This document shows, piece by piece, positions 59,319 to 64,000 of a stretch of 64,000 bases of DNA. Positions within the stretch are counted from its first letter, which is position 1, and every line of letters begins with the position of its first letter. The notes beneath the pieces are model-generated. The model worked only from the letters and a program-made list of their open reading frames with translations, ran no database searches and was not told the DNA's origin. The DNA lies in NCBI RefSeq assembly GCF_042854845.1, contig NZ_AP031498.1:3472001-3536000 (forward strand), in the 5' to 3' direction. This stretch comes from Maricurvus nonylphenolicus (GTDB lineage: Bacteria > Pseudomonadota > Gammaproteobacteria > Pseudomonadales > Cellvibrionaceae). The translations under genes and the position numbers were made by a program.

Positions 59319-60227
59319 ATGACATCCACGACTCCTCCACTCCCCACACTGCAACTTATTGGCGGCGGCAAGCTGGGGCGAACTCTTTCGCGGTTGTGGC
59401 ATGACAAAGGTTATTTTTCGATCAATCAAATTCTGACGCGCAATGAAACAACGGCCAATGAAGCACAAGACTTTATTGCTGGCGGCCACGCGCTATGGCG
59501 ATGGTCAGAGTTATCTGCCCCACCGCAACCCTGCCTGTGGCTGATTGCCGTTGCCGATAGCCAATTGGCAGAAGCGGCTCACACACTTTCCCAGCAGCAA
59601 CTGGTTAAACCCGGGGATGTTGTTTTTCACTGTAGCGGCGCCACCAGTTCCACTATCCTCAAGCCTTTACAGGATCAGGGCGCTTATACCGCCAGCATCC
59701 ATCCAGTACACAGCTTTGCCAATCCAGAAAAGTCACTGTCCTCCTTTGCCGGTAGCCACTGCGCCTACGAAGGCGATAGACAAGCACTGACACAACTTCT
59801 CCCCGCATTTGAAGCCTTGGGCGCCGAATTGTTTGAAGTCAGTGCCAAACATAAAAGCCTATACCATGCAGGATCCGTGATGGCCTGTAATTATCTGGTA
59901 GCTCTGCTGGATGCCAGTTTTGCCAGCTTTGCCGCAGCCGGCGTTGAACGTGAAAGAGCCAGTCAGTTACTTGCTCCTCTGGTACACCAAACTGCTGACA
60001 ATGTATTTAACACGTCCCCACAAGCAGCACTGACCGGCCCTATTTCCCGCGGTGATCACACCACCGTTGAACAGCAGCTGCAAGCACTGGAAAAGCTCAA
60101 CCCCGAGATTGCCAAGCTGTATAATCAACTGGGCCAACAGACACTACATATTGCCGAACAACAGCAGCAGGCAACCCCTGAAGATTTACAACGTATTCAA
60201 GCCCTGCTTGATGATGGTAAAAACTGA
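59319..60227 (+). CDS. Rossmann-like/DUF2520 domain protein
   Basis: The 302-aa protein has an N-terminal NAD(P)-binding fold (LQLIGGGKLGRTLSRLW with GxGxxG-like GGGKLG, and LWLIAVADSQLAEAAHTL, VFHCSGATSS) and a C-terminal all-helical DUF2520 domain (HPVHSFANPEKSL, SAKHKSLYHAGSVMACNYLV, LTGPISRGDHTTVEQQLQAL). The layout resembles ketopantoate reductase-like and pyrroline-carboxylate-reductase-like dehydrogenases, but the substrate is unknown. The methyltransferase gene follows 24 nt later. Confidence 0.9.
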   Translation: MTSTTPPLPTLQLIGGGKLGRTLSRLWHDKGYFSINQILTRNETTANEAQDFIAGGHALWRWSELSAPPQPCLWLIAVADSQLAEAAHTLSQQQLVKPGDVVFHCSGATSSTILKPLQDQGAYTASIHPVHSFANPEKSLSSFAGSHCAYEGDRQALTQLLPAFEALGAELFEVSAKHKSLYHAGSVMACNYLVALLDASFASFAAAGVERERASQLLAPLVHQTADNVFNTSPQAALTGPISRGDHTTVEQQLQALEKLNPEIAKLYNQLGQQTLHIAEQQQQATPEDLQRIQALLDDGKN

Positions 60228-60251
60228 CCCCTATTAAAAGCCGATTTATCC

Positions 60252-61043
60252 ATGTCAAAAGATACCAACAACACCGATAGTGAAAACTACCAAAAGAAAA
60301 AACAGTTTTTCGATCAGCTACTCACCGTCTATGGCCGCAACCCGGTTTTCGAAGCTCTGCAGGATAAAAACAATCAGGCGTACCGCCTGCATTTGGCCGA
60401 CTCCAACCGCCAGGCCAAAGTGATCGACGACATTGTTAAACTGGCGAAAAAACGCGATGCTGAAATCGTCTATCACTCACGCCAGGAACTTTCACGAATT
60501 TCCAAAAACGCCAAACAGGACCAAGGCGTTGCCGTTGATCTGGTTTGCAAAGGTTATCAGGATTACAAAACGTTTCTGCAAAATAACCAGGGCCGTGAGC
60601 TGGATATTATTGCCCTCGACCGTATTACCAATCCGCAAAACCTGGGTATGATTATTCGTTCCGTCTGTGCCGGTGCCATTGATGGATTGCTGCTGCCCCG
60701 AAAAGGCTGCGCCAAGCTGGATCCTTTGGTGATTAAAGCCAGTGCCGGCACTCTGTTTAGAGCCCCTATTCTGCGTTGCGATACACTGACAGACGCCCTT
60801 CAGGATTTTCAACAACACAACTTCCGCATTTACGGCCTGTCATCCCACGCCGACACCACCATCAGTAGCATTCCTCAACAGGGATCGTCGGTGTTTGTGC
60901 TGGGCAATGAAACTGAAGGCGTATCACAGTCCGTTGCAGACTGTTGTGACCACCAGGTATCTATTCCAATGCGCAACCAGGTTGAATCGTTAAATGTGGC
61001 CGTCACGGCCAGCTTGCTGGCGTTTAGAAAGGTGATGGTTTAG
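60252..61043 (+). CDS. SpoU/TrmH-family RNA 2'-O-methyltransferase
   Basis: The 263-aa protein has a substrate-binding N-terminus (VYGRNPVFEALQDKNNQAYR) and a SPOUT knot domain: ALDRITNPQNLGMIIRSV (motif 1 with Asn/Arg), VFVLGNETEGVSQSVAD (motif 2) and IPMRNQVESLNVAVTASLLA (motif 3). It methylates a 2'-OH of rRNA or tRNA; it is RlmB-like but the exact target is uncertain. Its stop overlaps the stop region of the convergent MFS gene by 4 nt. Confidence 0.93.
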   Translation: MSKDTNNTDSENYQKKKQFFDQLLTVYGRNPVFEALQDKNNQAYRLHLADSNRQAKVIDDIVKLAKKRDAEIVYHSRQELSRISKNAKQDQGVAVDLVCKGYQDYKTFLQNNQGRELDIIALDRITNPQNLGMIIRSVCAGAIDGLLLPRKGCAKLDPLVIKASAGTLFRAPILRCDTLTDALQDFQQHNFRIYGLSSHADTTISSIPQQGSSVFVLGNETEGVSQSVADCCDHQVSIPMRNQVESLNVAVTASLLAFRKVMV

Positions 61044-62257
61044 TTGTTATCTTGTAGAGAGGCTTGTTGCAGTTGCCACAAGCCCGGCAACATAAAGGTC
61101 GCCACAAACAAAACCGCCGAGATAATACCGCTGGCAAACAGCACCTGCAGCCCGCCCCAATAGTCGACGGCATAACCACAGGCTAAAGCACCTAATGGCG
61201 CCATACCAAATAATGCCAACTGGTAGATCGACATCACGCGCCCACGCTGGGCGGCAGGTGCCAATTGCTGAACAATAGATTTACCCAGACTGGATGCCAC
61301 TCCCGTGACACAGCCCCAGCAAAAGACCAATAATAACAAGCCTGTTACCGTCGGTTTAGCCCCAATTGCCAGCAACAACACCCCGGTATAGAAAACACAG
61401 AACAACACACTACGGCCGGGATACTGCACGGCACCCCGACGCAACAAGCCCAAATTTGCCGCCACATTGCCAACCACAAAAGCCAGCTGCAACCCGGCAA
61501 AGTAATCTGCTCCCAAGCCATAGACATCACGTACCAGCAGCGGTATCACAACGATAAACACCCCCATATGCATAAAGCCATTAAAGGCCACCAGACCAAT
61601 CATCTGGCGCAACAGGGGAATGGCCATGAGAGAGCGTACACCACTGCCCAAACGCTCACCCAATTCCTGGTCCTGAACAGATTCCGCAGGCGGAGAGATT
61701 TTAGGCAAGCGGCTATAACAAAAAGCAGCCAAGAAGACGCCCAGCACCTGGATCAATAACAAAACACTGATCTCAAGGGTCTGCTGCTGGCCCGCCACAT
61801 AAATACCCAGCCCCTGAAAGGCGAAATAACACAGACTGATTTTGATTACACTGCGCTGAAGATCATCAGCGTCCCCAGGCTTCACCACCCGCGGCAACAT
61901 ACTGTCACGCAGGGGCTGTAAAAATGCCTGGCAGATTCCCAACATCACCCCATAAACCAGCAACGCATAAAGGGAAAGCCACTCGCTAAACACCACCCAC
62001 AGCATCAGACCGTGAACCAGCCCCAAGGTTATTAACATCTGAGGCAAACGGCGCCCGCCATCGGCGCCATCGGCGTAGGCGCCACCCACCAGCAATAACA
62101 ATAAACTTGGCAGTAATACCGAGGCCTGCACCCAACCCACCTGCTCCGCATCCAGCGCTAATACGCCAACCGCTAGCCAGGGTAACAATACCACCTGTAT
62201 TCCCATCGCCAGGGAACTAAAGCTAACACCAGCCAAATAGGTTTGCAGAGCACGCAA
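61040..62257 (-). CDS. Major facilitator superfamily transporter
   Basis: The 405-aa protein has about twelve hydrophobic helices, starting TYLAGVSFSSLAMGIQVVLL, with a loop after helix 2 (GGAYADGADGGRR) that recalls the MFS motif A, and a central charged loop near residue 190-210 (PPAESVQDQELGERLGSGV). It resembles the Bcr/EntS-like drug or siderophore exporter group, but the substrate is unknown. The start is TTG 62257, with GAGG 8 nt upstream; no ATG is present there. It converges with the methyltransferase gene. Confidence 0.9.
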   Translation of the reverse strand: MRALQTYLAGVSFSSLAMGIQVVLLPWLAVGVLALDAEQVGWVQASVLLPSLLLLLVGGAYADGADGGRRLPQMLITLGLVHGLMLWVVFSEWLSLYALLVYGVMLGICQAFLQPLRDSMLPRVVKPGDADDLQRSVIKISLCYFAFQGLGIYVAGQQQTLEISVLLLIQVLGVFLAAFCYSRLPKISPPAESVQDQELGERLGSGVRSLMAIPLLRQMIGLVAFNGFMHMGVFIVVIPLLVRDVYGLGADYFAGLQLAFVVGNVAANLGLLRRGAVQYPGRSVLFCVFYTGVLLLAIGAKPTVTGLLLLVFCWGCVTGVASSLGKSIVQQLAPAAQRGRVMSIYQLALFGMAPLGALACGYAVDYWGGLQVLFASGIISAVLFVATFMLPGLWQLQQASLQDNN

Positions 62258-62336
62258 ATGGAAAACCTCGGAGGGAAAAATTCAAAGGCCTATTTTAGCG
62301 ATATGGAAGATGCGGTGCCACCATAACCAAAAGCAC

Positions 62337-62369
62337 AAAAAAGCCCGCTTGCCGAAACGGCAAGCGGGC
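62337..62369 (-). terminator. Intrinsic terminator after the acyl-CoA dehydrogenase gene
   Basis: On the minus strand a 12-bp perfect stem GCCCGCTTGCCG / CGGCAAGCGGGC (loop TTT) is followed by TTTTTT. It lies 32 nt after the stop. Confidence 0.95.
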
Positions 62370-62400
62370 GAAGAAGGAAAAACTGACTGACTGGAGCGGC

Positions 62401-63546
62401 TTAGCGCCCAACAATACCGCGCGAGATAACTTCTTTCATAATTTCAGAAGTACCGGCGTAAATAGTCTGAATACGTGCATCCACGTAGAAACGGGAAATT
62501 GGGTATTCAACGGTGTAACCGTAACCACCGAACAACTGCAGACATTCGTTAACGGCTTTCAGCTGCATTTCGGTGGTAGCCAGCTTCAGGATAGCAGCGT
62601 CGTCTACGGTCATTTCGCTTTTCGCGAATTTGGCCATGTTCTGGTCCAGCAGCGCTTTACTCAGAGCGATATCGGTTTTAACTTCTGCCAGCTTGAAGCG
62701 AGTGTTTTGGAACTGGCTGATAGCCTGACCAAACGCTTTACGCTCTTGTACATATTCAGTGGCCAGATCCAGAGCACCTTGTGCCTGAGCAACAGCCTGA
62801 GTAGCACAACCCAGACGCTCACGTGGCAGCTCTTCCATCAGGTAGATAAAGCCTTTGTTTTCTTCACCCAACAGGGCATCAGCAGGCACACGCAGGTTAT
62901 CGAAGAACAACTCAGCCGTGTCACTGGCGTGCTGACCGATTTTCTCGATCGACTTACCTTTGGAGAAACCAGGCAGGCTGGTGTCTACCAGGAACAGAGA
63001 AATACCTTTGGAGCCGGCATTTACATCAGTCTTGGCACATACGATGGCCAAGTCGGCGTGAATACCGTTGGTGATAAATACTTTGGAGCCATTGATCACA
63101 TACTCGTCACCGTCTCTAACAGCGGTGGTACGCATACCGGCCAGGTCAGAACCGGCACCCGGTTCGGTCATGGCGATACAGGAAACAACTTCACCGGTAA
63201 CCATACGTGGCAGCCATTGCTCGCGCTGAGCTTCGGTACCAATGTTGTAGATGTAAGGTGCACAGATATTGGCGTGGATGTTGTAGTTACTGCCCAGACC
63301 ACCAAAGCCCATGCGGCAGATTTCCCAGTTGATCAGCTGGTTCACTTCAAAACTGGCCTCGGCTGCACCGTATTTCTCTGGCATGTCTACACACAGCATG
63401 CCGGCTTCGCCCAGCTTGTTCCACAGCTCGCGAGGAACCTGGTGATCCTTCTCCCACTGCTCATAGTATGGAGCCACTTCCTGCTCCAGGCAGCGCAGAA
63501 TCATATCGCGGAACAGTTCCAATTCTTCGTTGGCGACTTCAGACAT
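62401..63546 (-). CDS. Acyl-CoA dehydrogenase (long-chain-like)
   Basis: The 381-aa flavoenzyme has the family layout: helical N-terminus (RDMILRCLEQEVAPYYEQWE), the FAD-contact block CIAMTEPGAGSDLAGMRT, YVINGSKVFITNG, LPRERLGCATQAVAQAQGAL, RKAFGQAISQFQNTRFKLAE, CLQLFGGYGYTVEYPISRFY and IYAGTSEIMKEVISRGIVG. Where medium-chain enzymes have catalytic Glu (YEGT), this one has Ala, as in long-chain/isovaleryl types whose base is elsewhere. It catalyses the first step of beta-oxidation; chain length is not fixed by this. ATG 63546 is chosen because GAGG lies 7 nt before it. An AraC-type gene is divergent. Confidence 0.93.
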   Translation of the reverse strand: MSEVANEELELFRDMILRCLEQEVAPYYEQWEKDHQVPRELWNKLGEAGMLCVDMPEKYGAAEASFEVNQLINWEICRMGFGGLGSNYNIHANICAPYIYNIGTEAQREQWLPRMVTGEVVSCIAMTEPGAGSDLAGMRTTAVRDGDEYVINGSKVFITNGIHADLAIVCAKTDVNAGSKGISLFLVDTSLPGFSKGKSIEKIGQHASDTAELFFDNLRVPADALLGEENKGFIYLMEELPRERLGCATQAVAQAQGALDLATEYVQERKAFGQAISQFQNTRFKLAEVKTDIALSKALLDQNMAKFAKSEMTVDDAAILKLATTEMQLKAVNECLQLFGGYGYTVEYPISRFYVDARIQTIYAGTSEIMKEVISRGIVGR

Positions 63547-63705
63547 GGGATAACCTCGTATCAACTGAATAGATAATTAGCGTTCTAGTGTGAATCATTC
63601 CGCCTCGGTCAACAATGATAAAAGCTGACACAAAGCTACCATTTTCGGACACAAACTATCCGTAACAGCTAGTTTTAAGCCCCAAAAGTGCGTCATAATA
63701 GCCAT

Positions 63706-64000
63706 ATGACTACCAAATCCGGACACCCTCTACCCTCCTCACCACCAGCAGAGACTCCGCTGACCCAGGAGGTTAAGCACACCATTGCCAGCTATTTTGC
63801 CCGTGTCCACCTGCAAAATGCTGGACGCCAAGGCATGGATATTGAAGTGCTGATGGCCCAGGCCCAGCTGCCCTCCTCCCTACTACAGGAACCCGGTGCC
63901 CGTATCGCCCCACAGCAATTGGCTGCACTGTTTCAGGCTATTTGGCAGGTTAATGACGATGAGTACCTGGGGCTGACCCAAACCCCCAGGCGTGTAGGTG
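63706..64000 (+). CDS. AraC-type regulator, N-terminal part (cut by window edge)
   Basis: The reading frame opens at ATG 63706 and runs off the right edge with no stop (98 codons). After a Pro/Ser-rich start it has IASYFARVHLQNAGRQGMDI, VLMAQAQLPSSLLQEPGARI and APQQLAALFQAIWQVNDDEY, the pattern of the arabinose-binding-like N-terminal domain of AraC-family regulators. The DNA-binding part would lie beyond the edge. It is divergent from the acyl-CoA dehydrogenase gene (159-nt gap), a common pairing in fatty-acid or hydrocarbon catabolism, so it may control that gene. Confidence 0.75.
   Translation, partial: MTTKSGHPLPSSPPAETPLTQEVKHTIASYFARVHLQNAGRQGMDIEVLMAQAQLPSSLLQEPGARIAPQQLAALFQAIWQVNDDEYLGLTQTPRRVG

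Noticed and set aside
62707..63576. 289-codon open frame opposite the acyl-CoA dehydrogenase
   Set aside because: It is a shadow of a well-supported enzyme gene in codon-biased DNA, with no family features.

Overview
The window is a stretch of chromosome from a gammaproteobacterium. The housekeeping order rnm/yciO/scpA/scpB/rluB, the CpxRA-like pair with a divergent CpxP-like gene, and the thiC-thiO-thiS-thiG-thiDE operon all fit this class. The mix of a TonB receptor with c-type cytochromes, and the general protein style, suggest a marine lineage such as Cellvibrionales/Spongiibacteraceae. That finer placement is inference only. Gene density is high. I see no tRNA, rRNA, CRISPR array or prophage.

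Region 1 (1-23.7 kb) is a type VI secretion island. A rightward operon runs tssB (partial, cut by the left edge), tssC, a second tssC paralogue, tssE, tssF, tssG, clpV, and a protein that joins a TssB-like N-terminus to a TssC-like segment. Facing it is a leftward module: hcp, vgrG, a conserved accessory gene, PAAR, a DUF6795-like exported protein, a class 3 lipase (probable Tle effector) and a DcrB/PsbP-fold-like protein (chaperone or immunity). A REP-associated-transposase-like gene that has lost its HUH histidines follows. Then come a PP2C phosphatase, a 1324-aa Rhs protein with a swapped AT-rich toxin tip, and an adjacent small gene that is the likely immunity gene. The membrane-complex genes (tssJKLM) are not in the window.

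Region 2 (23.9-33.2 kb) holds a hypothetical gene, a DUF481 outer-membrane protein, a TonB-dependent receptor and a compact three-gene cytochrome operon: cytochrome c4-like, MauG/CcpA-like dihaem protein, and a parallel beta-helix protein fused to cytochrome c. A membrane-anchored AraC-type regulator lies upstream. A 13-bp repeat occurs twice, 22 bp apart, before the cytochrome operon and once (12/13) before the receptor, so the locus looks like one regulated envelope redox/uptake system of unknown substrate.

Region 3 (33.3-47.2 kb) has two small unknown genes, ppnN, a TraB/GumN protein, a TPP riboswitch with the thiamine operon, an EamA transporter, flavodoxin, and a CpxP/CpxR/CpxA-like system with phased GTAAA boxes between the divergent genes.

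Region 4 (47.2-64 kb) carries manC, a diguanylate cyclase, rluB, scpB and scpA (both with long acidic low-complexity extensions), yciO, rnm, a VC0807-type membrane protein, yciI, an SH3-domain protein, a periplasmic cyclophilin, a Bacteroidota-style pdxJ, a CBS-domain protein, a DUF2520 oxidoreductase-like protein, a SpoU/TrmH methyltransferase, an MFS transporter, an acyl-CoA dehydrogenase, and the start of a divergent AraC-family regulator. Dispersed palindromes of at least two families (a 27-bp GGGGTnnGACCC type and an ATTCCCGC type) sit between genes, once nested inside a 108-bp element with 11-bp terminal inverted repeats.
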